From the NCBI RefSeq assembly GCF_002000055.1, contig NZ_MVBD01000004.1, positions 1 through 64,000 on the forward strand: a stretch of 64,000 bases of DNA, given 5' to 3'. Both the position numbers and the translations under genes were made by a program. Shown piece by piece: positions 27,612-37,770 of the stretch. Positions within the stretch are counted from its first letter, which is position 1, and every line of letters starts with the position of its first letter. Below the pieces are notes generated by a model. That model searched no databases and was not told where the DNA came from. It saw nothing but the letters and a program-made list of their open reading frames with translations. This DNA is from Marinicella sediminis. Lineage in GTDB: Bacteria > Pseudomonadota > Gammaproteobacteria > Xanthomonadales > Marinicellaceae.

Positions 27612-28865
27612 ATGCTGAATTTAATGCTCATCATCTCTGCCTTACTGCTTGTGACCTGGCTGATTGATCGTTTTGCCGGACTGCACCGCAACATCAGTTT
27701 GTTATTCCTTGCTGTCCCATTGATGACCGCAGCAGCACCAATGATGGTCTTTATTGGTGGCATTATTTCCACTTCCCTGGCACCGGATCCGGCTTGGGTC
27801 ACACTGCCGCTGACATTCATGATTGCCGGTACTGCAGTAGCCACTGTGCCGGCAGCCATGCTGGCCCGGCGTTTCGGCCGTCGCCGGGCCACAATGCTGG
27901 GATTTTGTTCTGGCATTGCTGGCGGTCTGCTGGGCATATTTGCCGTTAAAAACAGCTGGTTCAGTGGATTTGTGCTGGCCGCCTTTATCATGGGCTTCAG
28001 CGGTGCTTTTGCCCAACAACTGCGCTTTGCTGCGATTGAAAGCCTGGCCGATCCTGCTGACATTCCTAAAGCCATCTCACTGCTGATGCTTACGGGCATT
28101 TTTGCCGCCATGATTGGTCCCGAACTGGCATTCGTCAGCAAAGACTGGCTGGATTCACCACATGGATATGCCGGTACTTTTCTGGGTATTGGCTTGTTGT
28201 CAGTTCTGGCCATCACCGTGGTGTCCCGGTTCAAAGCCCCGCCACTCACCGCATTGGAATCAGACCTGCCCGGCAGACCGCTGACACACATCGTGCGACA
28301 ACCGGTTTTCATTGTTGCCATCGTGGCAGCCGCATTGGGATTTGGACTGATGAGTTTCGTGATGACTGCCACACCATTGAGCATGCATCAGCTGCATGCC
28401 CATTCATTGGAACACACCAAGTGGGTGATCCAGTCTCATGTGGCTGCTATGTACCTGCCTTCACTGATCACCATCTGGCTGGGCAAAAAAATCAAAACCA
28501 AATATTTTCTATTGACCGGCACACTGATGTTCATCGGTGTGGTCATCATAGCTTCGCAAGGCCATGAATTACTGCATTACTGGTGGGCACTGATTCTGCT
28601 GGGCATCGGCTGGAACTTCCTGTTTTACTCCGGCACCACGCTGTTGCCTTTGAGTTACCACAACCACGAACGGCACAAAGTTCAGGCGATCAATGATTTC
28701 AGCATCTTCACCTTCCAGGGACTGTCGTCACTGATGGCGGGCTGGGTGTTGTTCAATTTTCAGTGGCAGGGTATTTTGTACACCTGCATCCCTTTTCTGA
28801 TCATCATGGTGGCCATCACGGTGATGCGCTTTGTCAACACCCACCGGCAGGCAGATGCCCATTGA
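27612..28865 (+). CDS. MFS transporter
   Basis: Encodes 417 aa with about 12 membrane helices. The MFS loop motif RRFGRRRATMLGF follows TM2/3 and a second half begins near IVRQPVFIVAIVAAALGFG. The family resembles YfcJ/YcaD-like drug or metabolite exporters, but the substrate is unknown. It is divergent from the CDF gene with a 72-bp gap. Confidence 0.88.
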   Translation: MLNLMLIISALLLVTWLIDRFAGLHRNISLLFLAVPLMTAAAPMMVFIGGIISTSLAPDPAWVTLPLTFMIAGTAVATVPAAMLARRFGRRRATMLGFCSGIAGGLLGIFAVKNSWFSGFVLAAFIMGFSGAFAQQLRFAAIESLADPADIPKAISLLMLTGIFAAMIGPELAFVSKDWLDSPHGYAGTFLGIGLLSVLAITVVSRFKAPPLTALESDLPGRPLTHIVRQPVFIVAIVAAALGFGLMSFVMTATPLSMHQLHAHSLEHTKWVIQSHVAAMYLPSLITIWLGKKIKTKYFLLTGTLMFIGVVIIASQGHELLHYWWALILLGIGWNFLFYSGTTLLPLSYHNHERHKVQAINDFSIFTFQGLSSLMAGWVLFNFQWQGILYTCIPFLIIMVAITVMRFVNTHRQADAH

Positions 28866-29118
28866 TCACGCTGCCTGACCTGCTGAAATCCGCTGCAGTT
28901 CACAAAAACACCCGAATATCCACAAAAAACCCACCGAAAAGCTCAGAATGCTTGAGTTTGTCCGCCATTCAGGTTAAAAATTAACCATGCCTGATGGGGA
29001 AGGCAGGAAACACAATCATTACAAGGATTGATGTCATTGAATTGCAATGATTGTCGCTCATGCTTGTCCACTGTTATGGCTGTCATAACAATAAATAAAA
29101 AAGAGAGTGGAGAAAAGC

Positions 29119-31608
29119 GTGAACAAACACATCACAAGGCCTTCGTGCGGCCTAAAAGCACGGATTCCGTCCTACCTGTTGCTGATTATGATCACCCCCC
29201 TGGCACTGGCTCAGGCACCGGCTGGTTATTATGATTCAGTGAATACCTCATCCCCATCGACCCTGCGCAACACCCTGCATCAGGTGATTGATGACCACAC
29301 CCGCTATCCATACACCTCATCAGCAGTGGACACCTGGGACGTGCTGGAAATCGCTGATGAGAACATGGACAACGCCGCACAGGTGATCACCGTTTACGAA
29401 AACGACAGCAACGGTAAACAAGGCGGCGGCAACACCTTTTACAACCGCGAACATTCCTGGCCCAAATCATACGGCTTCCCCAATGACGGCAGCAGCAACT
29501 ACCCGTACACCGATATGCACCACCTGTTCATCGCCGACAGTGGTTACAACTCATCACGCAGCAACAAACCATTTGATGTCTGTACCTCTGGTTGTGCTGA
29601 AAAAGTCACTCTGGTCAACAACAGCCGCGGTGGCCCCGGCCATTCCAACTGGACCGCCGGTTCCTTCACCCAGGGTGCCTGGGAAGTGTGGGATTCCCGC
29701 CGGGGCGACATTGCCCGGGCCATGTTTTACATGGATGTGCGTTATGAAGGGGGCACCCATGGCATCACCGGCCATGCCGAACCTGACCTGATCCTCACCG
29801 AAAACCGCACCCTGATTGAAAACTCCAACACCGGTAACAATGAATCGGTTGCCTATATGGGTCTGATGTCAGTATTGATTCTGTGGCACCAGCAAGACCC
29901 GGTGGATGACATTGAACGACAGCACAATGAGGCAGTGGCCAGTTTCCAGGGCAACCGCAACCCCTTCGTCGATCACCCGGAGTGGGTTGAATGTGTGTTC
30001 GAACTGGTCTGTAACGGCGGTGGCGGCGGCGACACCACAGCACCAGTGCCAGTTACAGGTTTGATTGCCAGCGTTAATGGCACCACCGTTGATCTGGACT
30101 GGACCAACAACAATGAGCCTGACCTGGCTGGCTACACAGTGTACCGCAGCACCCAGTCAGGCGGCCCCTACAGCGCGCTGAACGGTGCGTTGCTGATCAA
30201 TTCCGACTATCAGGATTCCTCGGTGAGCGCAGGCAACACCTATTACTATGTGGTGACGGCCAGTGACAGCTCCGGCAATGAGTCAGGCAACAGCGCTCAG
30301 GTCAATGCCACAGTTTCTGGCGGCGGTGGCGGTTCGTTAGACGCCTTCATCAATGAATTCCATTATGACAACAGCGGCACCGACAGCAATGAATTTGTGG
30401 AAATCGCCGCCCCGGCCGGCACCGATGTGTCAGGCTGGATGGTCGAAGCCTACAACGGCTCCAATGGTGCCTTGTATGCCATCGAACCACTGTCCGGGAT
30501 CATCGCTGATGACGAAGGTTGTATGGGTGTACTGGCGGTCAACTTCCCGGGCCTGCAAAATGGCTCTCCAGATGGTCTGGCCCTGGTAACAGGCACTGGC
30601 CAGGTACTGGATTTCATCAGTTACGAAGGCAGTCTGACCGCCACCAGTGGTTCAGCGGCCGGCATGACTTCCACAGATGTGGGCGTCAGTGAAACCAGCT
30701 CAACCCGCAAAAATCGCTCACTGCAATTGGGTGGCACAGGACAAGTTGCCGCTGATTTCAGCTGGCAAAATGCCCAGCGACACACCAAAAACAATGTCAA
30801 CCGCAATCAGACATTTGATGGCTGTGGCAGCGACACCACCCCACCAGCAGTGCCCAGTGGTCTGGATGCCATCGCCGGTGAATCTCAGGTGATGTTGTCC
30901 TGGAACGCCAACAGCGAATCAGACCTGGCCGGTTACAACGTACAGCGCAGCACCGGCGGTGCCTGGAGCACCCTCAATGCCAGCCTGGTGAATGACATCA
31001 TGTATATCGACACCACCGCCAGCAATGGGGTGACCTATCAATACCGCATCACCGCCGAAGACGCTGTGGGCAATGAGTCAGCGCCTTCAGCAATGGTCAG
31101 TGCCACCCCACAGGCGGCCCTGATGGACGAGGTGTGGATCAACGAGCTGCACTATGACAACGCGTCCACCGACACCGGTGAATTTGTCGAGATCGCCGGT
31201 ACCGCCGGTACCAACCTCAGTGGCTGGCAGCTGGTGTTTTACAATGGCAGCAACGGCACGGTGTACAAAACCGTTAACCTGTCCGGTACCCTGCCCAACC
31301 AGCAGAACAACTTTGGCACCATGCCATTTGATGTGTCCGGTATCCAGAACGGTGCCCCTGATGGATTGGCACTGGTCAATGACCTCGGTGAAGTGCTGGA
31401 GTTTTTGTCTTATGAGGGCTCCTTGAGCGCCATCGATGGCCCGGCAGCGGACATGACTTCGGTGAACATCGGCGTGGCAGAAACCACCAGCACACCAGTG
31501 GGTTTTTCGCTGCAAAAATCCGGTCAGGGTGTGGCCTCCTCAGACTTCGTCTGGAATGCCCCACAAGCTGAAACCTATGGACAGGTAAACACCGGACAGT
31601 CGTTCTAA
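29119..31608 (+). CDS. Secreted endonuclease I with FN3 and LTD-like domains
   Basis: Encodes 829 aa from GTG at 29119, six bases after GGAG. The signal peptide (YLLLIMITPLALAQA) precedes an EndA/NucM-type nuclease core: EHSWPKSYGF, DMHHLFIADSGYNSSRSN and GDIARAMFYMDVRYEG (residues about 110-220). Next are an FN3 domain (about 305-395), a first lamin-tail-like domain (about 410-550), a second FN3, and a second lamin-tail-like domain (about 675-825). It is probably an extracellular DNase used for nutrient acquisition. Confidence 0.9.
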   Translation: MNKHITRPSCGLKARIPSYLLLIMITPLALAQAPAGYYDSVNTSSPSTLRNTLHQVIDDHTRYPYTSSAVDTWDVLEIADENMDNAAQVITVYENDSNGKQGGGNTFYNREHSWPKSYGFPNDGSSNYPYTDMHHLFIADSGYNSSRSNKPFDVCTSGCAEKVTLVNNSRGGPGHSNWTAGSFTQGAWEVWDSRRGDIARAMFYMDVRYEGGTHGITGHAEPDLILTENRTLIENSNTGNNESVAYMGLMSVLILWHQQDPVDDIERQHNEAVASFQGNRNPFVDHPEWVECVFELVCNGGGGGDTTAPVPVTGLIASVNGTTVDLDWTNNNEPDLAGYTVYRSTQSGGPYSALNGALLINSDYQDSSVSAGNTYYYVVTASDSSGNESGNSAQVNATVSGGGGGSLDAFINEFHYDNSGTDSNEFVEIAAPAGTDVSGWMVEAYNGSNGALYAIEPLSGIIADDEGCMGVLAVNFPGLQNGSPDGLALVTGTGQVLDFISYEGSLTATSGSAAGMTSTDVGVSETSSTRKNRSLQLGGTGQVAADFSWQNAQRHTKNNVNRNQTFDGCGSDTTPPAVPSGLDAIAGESQVMLSWNANSESDLAGYNVQRSTGGAWSTLNASLVNDIMYIDTTASNGVTYQYRITAEDAVGNESAPSAMVSATPQAALMDEVWINELHYDNASTDTGEFVEIAGTAGTNLSGWQLVFYNGSNGTVYKTVNLSGTLPNQQNNFGTMPFDVSGIQNGAPDGLALVNDLGEVLEFLSYEGSLSAIDGPAADMTSVNIGVAETTSTPVGFSLQKSGQGVASSDFVWNAPQAETYGQVNTGQSF

Positions 31609-31632
31609 GACACAAGACTGAAACAAGCCTTC

Positions 31633-31666
31633 AGCCCGCTGGCGTGTCAACCTCAGCGGGCTTTTT
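31633..31666 (+). terminator. Rho-independent terminator after the endonuclease gene
   Basis: AGCCCGCT (31633-31640) pairs with AGCGGGCT (31655-31662), followed by TTTTT. It is 25 bp after the stop codon. Confidence 0.9.
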
Positions 31667-31877
31667 GATGTGCGAACCGAGGCAAAATTCAGACCCTCCT
31701 GAGTGAGTTGGCTGCATGATTATGCCATTCCACTGCAACAATGCGGCCCCCACCCTGACCTGCGGTATGCTGATAATGTCACCCGGTCAGGCACGGCAAG
31801 CGGTGTTTTGAAGTTCCATAGTTCTCCGCCTGTTGCCTGACCGGTATCCAATCATACAGCATCATCGAACACAACAC

Positions 31878-33545
31878 ATGAACACAAAAACCTTCATTAT
31901 TAGCTGGCTTGTCATGCACCTGATCTTCAACGCTGAGGCTGAGATCAGTTTCAACAGCGGCCTGACCGGCACCTGGCATGATGAACTGGTCCCCGGACAA
32001 GGTCTGATCATTGAAATCATCCCCCGCAACCAACAGCTGTTTGCTGGCTGGTTTACCTTTAATCCATTTGGTGAACCTGTCGACCAACCCCACTGGCTGA
32101 GTTTGCACGGGCATTACAGTGGTTCACTGGCGCAAGTCATTTTGCTTGAAACAACTCAAGGGGTGTTTGTGACCCCAAGCGAAACCAGCTTCACCGATCA
32201 GGGTTATGCCAGCCTGACGGCCCTGAGTTGCACCGAACTGCTGTATGAATATGTGTTGTCTGCTGGGGGCAAATCCGGCAGCATTAACCTGACCCGTGCC
32301 ACCCCAGATGTTCACTGCGCTGAGCAGCTGGATGACCCAGTTGAAACCAGCCCTTTCAATTATCCACCCACGGTTACTCTGACCAACACCACGGTGGATG
32401 AAACACACATTCATTTGGTGTTTGATGCCACCGACCCCGAGCGTGATCAACTGGAACTGCGCTTCAGGGTGCATGGACCTGATGGACAAACCCACGACAT
32501 CGCCCTGCCCTATCTGATTGGCCATGTAGGCCATCCAGTGGTCAGTGGCCAACAACAACGGGTCAGTTGGGCCTATTCCCGGGACCTGCAACTTCAGGAA
32601 CTGGGCTGGACGGCTTTACAGGTCGAAATCATAGCCGATGACCACTATTCAAGTACCACCCAATCAATTGTTGATTCAGTCAGTGAAGCCCGCATCATCA
32701 GTGATATCCAGGCCCTGGAGGGCATTCGCCATCACCAGACCAACCCACTGGGCCTGGCTCAAGCCCGGCAATACATCATCGGGCAGATGAGTAACCATCC
32801 ATTGACACTTGAGGAACAAACATTCATGCATCAGGGCTCCGAAGGGGTGAACATCATCGGCATTCTCGCTGCTGACCTGCCGGTTGAGGACACCTTTATC
32901 ATTGACGGTCATTACGACACCGTGTCACGGACCCCGGGTGCGGATGACAACGCCTCAGGCACCGCCGGCATGCTGGAAGCCATGCGGGTGCTCTCCCAGT
33001 TCAACACCAGGGCCAACATCAGGTTCATTGCCTTTGATAAAGAAGAACTGGGTTTGGTGGGCAGCCGCCATTACGCGAGGATTAAACCAGCCGATGAACA
33101 GATAACCGGATTGATCAATTTTGAAATGATTGGCTACACCTGCAGTGCTCAGCCTGAATGTGTCAACTTCCCGAATGCAGATACTTCGATCTACAACATC
33201 ATGAGTGCTTTTGCCAGCCGCATGGGCAACACCTTTCAACAGATTGGTCAAAACCATGTACCTGGTCTGAAAATCACCAGCGTCACCGATGACGGTGATG
33301 CCAATTTCCGGCGCAGTGATCATGCCCCGTTCTGGGACCTGGGGGTGGATGCCTTGTTCCTCACCGATGGTGCCAATTTCAGAACTCCGCATTATCACCA
33401 AACTTCTGACCGGCTGCATACCCTGGACACCACCTTCGCCACCCGGGTGGTGCAAACCGCAGTCGGCACCATTGCCAGTCTGGCCGGCGTGCACCACACC
33501 GGTTCAGACATCACCGCAGTGATTGATCTGAACGGAGAAAACTGA
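31878..33545 (+). CDS. Secreted M28-family zinc aminopeptidase
   Basis: Encodes 555 aa from the ATG at 31878, which begins the signal peptide (TFIISWLVMHLIFNAEA). A beta-rich N-terminal domain carries GTWHDELVPGQGL and LFAGWFTFNPFG. The C-terminal M28 domain has the zinc ligands in GHYDTVS, ADDNASGT, the DKEELGLVGSRHY glutamates, and the final histidine near TPHYHQTSD. The protein is probably periplasmic or secreted and digests peptides. It follows the endonuclease terminator, so it has its own promoter. Confidence 0.92.
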   Translation: MNTKTFIISWLVMHLIFNAEAEISFNSGLTGTWHDELVPGQGLIIEIIPRNQQLFAGWFTFNPFGEPVDQPHWLSLHGHYSGSLAQVILLETTQGVFVTPSETSFTDQGYASLTALSCTELLYEYVLSAGGKSGSINLTRATPDVHCAEQLDDPVETSPFNYPPTVTLTNTTVDETHIHLVFDATDPERDQLELRFRVHGPDGQTHDIALPYLIGHVGHPVVSGQQQRVSWAYSRDLQLQELGWTALQVEIIADDHYSSTTQSIVDSVSEARIISDIQALEGIRHHQTNPLGLAQARQYIIGQMSNHPLTLEEQTFMHQGSEGVNIIGILAADLPVEDTFIIDGHYDTVSRTPGADDNASGTAGMLEAMRVLSQFNTRANIRFIAFDKEELGLVGSRHYARIKPADEQITGLINFEMIGYTCSAQPECVNFPNADTSIYNIMSAFASRMGNTFQQIGQNHVPGLKITSVTDDGDANFRRSDHAPFWDLGVDALFLTDGANFRTPHYHQTSDRLHTLDTTFATRVVQTAVGTIASLAGVHHTGSDITAVIDLNGEN

Positions 33546-33615
33546 TGATGACTGAACAATCAACCTGCATTCAGGTTAAACTGACCAAACAGCCTGACAT
33601 GTATCACAACCTACC

Positions 33616-34518
33616 ATGATGAATAGCCGTATTGAGATCAGCAACCGCGCCACTGTGTTAGGGGTTATCTCGCTGTGTGTGATGGTGGTGTTTTTTGAAA
33701 CCGCCCAACAGTATTTTTACGTCAAAACCTATGACCTCAGTGCGGAAGCGACCTTTCTTGATCTGTTCATCACACAGAGCAGAAAGTGGTTTATCTGGCT
33801 GCTCAGCCTGACCCTGGTGTATCGTTACATGTCACGATTGGCCGGGCAGGAAACCATCAGGGTAAAGGATGTGCTGCGGGTGTTTGTGATGATCTCTGGA
33901 TGCCTGTTGTTGGTCTTACTGGTCATGTCACTGGTTGAAGTGCTGCTCAACGCTGATCGGTTCAGTGCCGCTGTCTATGGGTCCTATTTCAGGTTTTATG
34001 TGTTTCAGAAAACCCCGATTTACATGTTGGGTTACCTCATTCTGGCAGTGGTATTCTATCTGTTTCAGCTCAATCGCCTGCTGGCCTTTCAGATACTCGA
34101 ATTCAACCAATTGGAAGCCAAAGACAAAGCCAGTTATTACAGCGAACACAACAATCAGTCAGTGGACCAACAGGTTTCGGTTCTGAAAATCAAAGTCGGC
34201 AACAGCCACAAAATCATCAACATCAACGACATTGACTGGATTGAAGCCGATGATTACTGCGTCAATGTGCATGTCAGGAATAACCGCTTCGTGTATACCA
34301 TGCGCACCAGCCTGAAAGCGCTTGAGCAGGTCTTACCCGGGGACTTTATGCGGGTTCACCGCAGCGCCATTGTTAACATGAATGCCGTCGAAGAATACAC
34401 CTCAGGTGGTTCAGGCTCCATCAAGCTGACCACCGGTGATGAGATCGTCATAGCCAAAAGTAAACTGAAACTGGTCAATGAATACTTCAGTTACTCCAGC
34501 AATGGCATGGAACATTGA
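33616..34518 (+). CDS. Membrane-anchored LytTR-family regulator
   Basis: Encodes 300 aa. Four membrane helices (residues about 10-160) precede a LytTR DNA-binding domain (about 195-295): INDIDWIEADDYCVNVHV, then MRTSLKALEQVLPGDFMRVHRSAIVN. No receiver domain or partner kinase is seen. It is a one-component membrane regulator whose signal and targets are unknown. ATGATG at 33616 gives two possible starts one codon apart. Confidence 0.9.
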   Translation: MMNSRIEISNRATVLGVISLCVMVVFFETAQQYFYVKTYDLSAEATFLDLFITQSRKWFIWLLSLTLVYRYMSRLAGQETIRVKDVLRVFVMISGCLLLVLLVMSLVEVLLNADRFSAAVYGSYFRFYVFQKTPIYMLGYLILAVVFYLFQLNRLLAFQILEFNQLEAKDKASYYSEHNNQSVDQQVSVLKIKVGNSHKIININDIDWIEADDYCVNVHVRNNRFVYTMRTSLKALEQVLPGDFMRVHRSAIVNMNAVEEYTSGGSGSIKLTTGDEIVIAKSKLKLVNEYFSYSSNGMEH

Positions 34519-34534
34519 GCTCCACTGTTTATTC

Positions 34535-34954
34535 CTACAATGCAGACTTGATGCCCCGAGCTTTGTTGTCCTCATGGTGCGGTTGCGATGCACTTTGACT
34601 TTCATCAGACTTGTCAGGCTTTATTCGCATACTGGTATCAGATTGCCTGCCACAACCAAAATGGGTGGTTAGCGTGTACCCCTTGCCCTCTGGGATTATG
34701 ATGGCATCTGCAGGAATGCCCAGACCATCCATGGCATAACGCACCTTATCATCGAACAATTCCGAGGGCAAAAAATATGCCACCACAGGAATCGGCGGTA
34801 GTTCCCGGCATTTTTCTTTCAGTGCTGGTGGTTGCCACTTGATACCTTCCCGCTGAAAGTACAATTTCATGGAGTGCTCTTCGACATTGCCGCAAGCAAT
34901 GGCACCTCCGCTCAACACCAAAATCATGAATGGTGACCAATTCAATAAACGCAT
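34535..34954 (-). CDS. Small exported protein of unknown function
   Basis: Encodes 139 aa from MRLLNWSP at 34954. The N-terminus is a signal sequence ending near GAIACG, which might be a loose lipobox. The mature part has SMKLYFQREGIKWQPP and a low-complexity polar C-terminus rich in Ser, Asp and His. I recognise no family. It is convergent with the LytTR gene, 16 bp apart. Confidence 0.6.
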   Translation of the reverse strand: MRLLNWSPFMILVLSGGAIACGNVEEHSMKLYFQREGIKWQPPALKEKCRELPPIPVVAYFLPSELFDDKVRYAMDGLGIPADAIIIPEGKGYTLTTHFGCGRQSDTSMRIKPDKSDESQSASQPHHEDNKARGIKSAL

Positions 34955-35309
34955 CTTGTGTCTTCGGCTAAAACTCATTGGACAGCTGGCTGTTCTTTTG
35001 GTTTAAATCTAAAACTTATACTCCATTTGTGTGGCTGTTGATAACACTGGCCGAATGACAAAAGTCCCCAAACGCTGAGGCATTGCCTGTCAGTATGATT
35101 GATTTTCAGACAATCCAAGTAAAACCTCAACCCCATTTGGTTAACCATTAACCAATATCTGGTCTGGCCAAAATCTCCGGGTACTTCTGTGCAACTATCA
35201 ACAGACTTATCAACAGCTTCTGTGGAAAACAGAAACTTCAAAGCATCAGTGAGAGAAAACTGTTGCTGATGTCACCAATCATCAGCAGCATTATTTTTAG
35301 GAGCCCATC
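34955..35309. other. Intergenic region with DnaA-box-like repeats
   Basis: No convincing gene. Three near-consensus 9-mers occur: TGTTGATAA (35036-35044), CTATCAACA (35195-35203) and TTATCAACA (35207-35215), the last two in tandem 12 bp apart. They may be DnaA sites or a regulator's repeats. AGGAGCCC precedes the gene at 35310. Confidence 0.4.
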
Positions 35310-35645
35310 ATGCACATCAACTCAAAATCCAAACTGGTCACCGCCTCACTGAACCAGGCTTCCAAAGCCATCAAACAATCGGTAGATTCCATTCCTGATT
35401 TGTCGGCTGAGCAGAAGAAGGCGGTACAAAAAGCCATCGATGATACCACTGTGGTGACGGCCGAAGTGCCCAACACCTTCGTCTATAAACTGGCCATCGG
35501 CTCGATCGCTGCGGTGGCCGTGATGACCGTACTGGGCGGCATCTATCTGGCAGAACAAACACCCAACTTCCTACAAACCACCCTGGCAACCGCGATTGGC
35601 GCGCTGGCCGGCATGGTGGTGCCGACACCCAAGGCAGGACTTTGA
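35310..35645 (+). CDS. Small hypothetical membrane protein
   Basis: Encodes 111 aa. A polar, Lys/Gln-rich N-terminal half (about 50 residues, probably helical) is followed by two hydrophobic stretches, KLAIGSIAAVAVMTVLGGIYLA and TLATAIGALAGMVVP. AGGAGCCC precedes the ATG. No family recognised. It is the chromosomal gene immediately left of the transposon insertion site. Confidence 0.65.
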   Translation: MHINSKSKLVTASLNQASKAIKQSVDSIPDLSAEQKKAVQKAIDDTTVVTAEVPNTFVYKLAIGSIAAVAVMTVLGGIYLAEQTPNFLQTTLATAIGALAGMVVPTPKAGL

Positions 35646-35785
35646 TTCAATTGGGATCAGTGAAACATCAGCGGTTTTATCTGCCGTTCTGGATTCAGAA
35701 TCACACCAATTTGGCTCTGGTGTTCAGCCGTTATTAAGTCCATCAAAGATGTGTCCTTAGAGGGGGACAACAAGGGGTACAAGGT

Positions 35786-35801
35786 GGGGTACATGTACCC
35801 C
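35786..35801. repeat. Perfect 16-bp palindrome in the left flank
   Basis: GGGGTACATGTACCCC reads the same on both strands. Before the transposon arrived it lay about 165 bp upstream of the gntR -35, and it contains the GTAC cores also seen at that promoter (52408, 52417, 52426). An operator role is inference. Confidence 0.5.
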
Positions 35802-35938
35802 TTTCCTTCGATTGAACCATCCATTCCATCAGTAAATATCAAAAATCATCGAAAAAAAACCCATCCTTACATGCGCATCTTATGTCATTGTATTTATTGT
35901 TATTTTTCACAAATTACATGACTTTTGACAGGGATGTA

Positions 35939-35943
35939 AGGGG
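35939..35943. repeat. Target-site duplication AGGGG, left copy
   Basis: The 5-bp direct repeat AGGGG directly precedes the left terminus TGGGCC. Its partner is at 52359-52363. Five base pairs is the duplication length of Tn7- and Tn5053-type transposition. Confidence 0.88.
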
Positions 35944-36094
35944 TGGGCCTCCAAGTAAACCCTTTGCTTGGCTAATTTCCTATATCACTGAACTAAAGAC
36001 CTTTCCTCACCTCAACCACCAACTAAACCATTTGCTTTTTCTGTTCAATCCACAGCATGATTGAACATGCCACAATGGCAACTAAACCATTTGC
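35944..36094 (+). repeat. Left transposon end with TnsB-binding repeats
   Basis: The terminus is followed by repeats of the consensus CCAACTAAACCCTTTGC: L1 at 35951-35967, a degenerate L2 near 35989-36006, L3 at 36019-36035 and L4 at 36079-36094. Spacing is loose (roughly 29-60 bp), as in the left end of Tn7. Confidence 0.8.
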
Positions 36095-36405
36095 TTTTTT
36101 TTCTCAGAATTATTCAATTTAACCAACTACAATGGTGAGAAATATGAATAGTAAGACCTGTGAATTGTAGACGCATTTAATCAGTAAATTTCATCCTTGT
36201 CATGGTGCTGAAATTGGGGGAAAGGTCATTGCTTGAAATCAATTACGTATTTTTTCAAAGAGCGTAATCCTACTGGCAAACATCACCAATTAATACTGCG
36301 AGTAATTCAAAACATGGAGTTAGATGCGTCCTGAGAATTGCAGACACTTTTGGATGGAATGATTATCCTTGTCAATTTGCTATGATTGTAGGAAAAAGAT
36401 ATTTG
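36095..36405. other. Non-coding stretch inside the left end
   Basis: AT-rich, with no ORF that I can support. A further partial repeat (CCAACTACAATGG) lies near 36123-36135. Nothing else is recognised. Confidence 0.5.
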
Positions 36406-37506
36406 TTAACATCTTTCTACGTCTGCGACCTCTTTCTCATAACAACTTAACTTATTCTCAAAAAATTTTATTCTCGGTGAATTTAGGCCAAAATATTTAA
36501 TTTCTGTTTGGATTGCTTCTTCAAATAATCCATTAGCTGCAAACGCACATGGTAAAGTATCTTGATAGATACAGACATTTTCCATTTCTAGAGATTTTAA
36601 AGAATAGCTAACTGCATCTTTAACGTAGTTAATTCCTCTAGCGTTTTCTTGAGTTGATAATTCCCAAGCAAAATTGTTATATGCCAACGCAGATACATAT
36701 AAATCATCTATATCCAAGTAAGCTTTAAATTCATCAAAACATTCATGAGAAGCACCATCATCAATGACTATGCTATGGTAATAAACTTGTGTTTCTAATG
36801 TCGTCCTATTTTCTAAATACTTGTTAGTTTCCTCACTCTTTGTATTAATTCCATATGCTAATCTATAGTCATTATCAGAGTACTCTCTAGCATCATTAGT
36901 GTCCCAATTTAGATAGCTATTTTCAAAATTCCATCGAATAAAACTATGTTTTGGGACCTGAACAATTGTTAATGGCAAGTCCAGTATTTCCCCAACAGAA
37001 TAGTATAAAAATGATGATAGATCACAATCTATTGGCTTCATTCCAACATTCCAGAATTTAGAAATATTTATAGAACGATATTCTGGCTCATCAATTATTA
37101 AGCAAATTTTTTCATTGACTACTGAATGCCTTGATTCTGGTGAAGAAGTCACGATAGTGTTTAAGTAAGTGTCTGATAGTCTGTTTGTTTTGATGCAAAA
37201 GACATATCCCAAATCACTTAACGTTCTATCAATCTCAGAAAGAACTAGGATAGCTTCGTTTTTATTTGCATTTTTCAAATTTGGAATTTCAAGCTTGTTT
37301 ATACGGTCTACAACTGTTTGTAAAAACACATTTATACCTACATGGGCTTTTTCAAAATCAATAGGGTTTCTTCTAGAACATTTTTCTTCAATATCAATTA
37401 ATCTGTGCGAAATAGTATTAGTAAAATTATTGTTTATTGGAGATTGTTTGACATTAGAACAAGCTGCCAGGCTAAACATAAAAATTATTTTAATTAATGA
37501 CTTCAT
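36406..37506 (-). CDS. Lipoprotein with transglutaminase-like cysteine-peptidase motifs
   Basis: Encodes 366 aa. The lipobox is SLAAC (Cys 16). A central segment (residues about 175-230) carries DCDLSSFLYYSVGEILDLP, KHSFIRW and YLNWDTND, spaced like the Cys-His-Asp triad of transglutaminase-like proteins. The C-terminal third looks like helical repeats (AYNNFAWELST, AVSYSLKSLEME, ANGLFEEAIQTE) of TPR type. It is transposon cargo, nearest the left end. The enzymatic call is inference from motif spacing. Confidence 0.65.
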   Translation of the reverse strand: MKSLIKIIFMFSLAACSNVKQSPINNNFTNTISHRLIDIEEKCSRRNPIDFEKAHVGINVFLQTVVDRINKLEIPNLKNANKNEAILVLSEIDRTLSDLGYVFCIKTNRLSDTYLNTIVTSSPESRHSVVNEKICLIIDEPEYRSINISKFWNVGMKPIDCDLSSFLYYSVGEILDLPLTIVQVPKHSFIRWNFENSYLNWDTNDAREYSDNDYRLAYGINTKSEETNKYLENRTTLETQVYYHSIVIDDGASHECFDEFKAYLDIDDLYVSALAYNNFAWELSTQENARGINYVKDAVSYSLKSLEMENVCIYQDTLPCAFAANGLFEEAIQTEIKYFGLNSPRIKFFENKLSCYEKEVADVERC

Positions 37507-37770
37507 GATTATTTTGGCTTAATAAAGACTACACAAAATTTTACAGATACATTTGAACTATTTATATTAGCCAATAATTGCTTTAATTCATATCAATAAC
37601 CGCATTTATGTACATTTATTTTGTCTGGTAAGGCCTGAGTTTCCTAGACACTCTCTAGCTTCAAAAAAACTTCGTTTGTAAGGAATAACAATAAATTTTT
37701 CACATGTATCCGAAAAATCAGAGAAAACTTCGAGCTTAGATAAACTGATACCTATTTTCTTCTGCAAAGA

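Noticed and set aside
27545-28384. 279-aa reverse ORF over the MFS gene
   Set aside because: Low-complexity Met/Ala/Ser/Ile translation, antisense to a well-supported MFS transporter.
34975-35241. 88-aa minus-strand ORF
   Set aside because: No ribosome-binding site or recognisable features; it covers the intergenic repeats before 35310.
35929-35933. CAGGG as an alternative target-site duplication with 52369-52373
   Set aside because: It also matches on both sides, but the ends it implies do not begin TG. AGGGG with TGGG...CCCA gives both the duplication and the canonical TG...CA ends.
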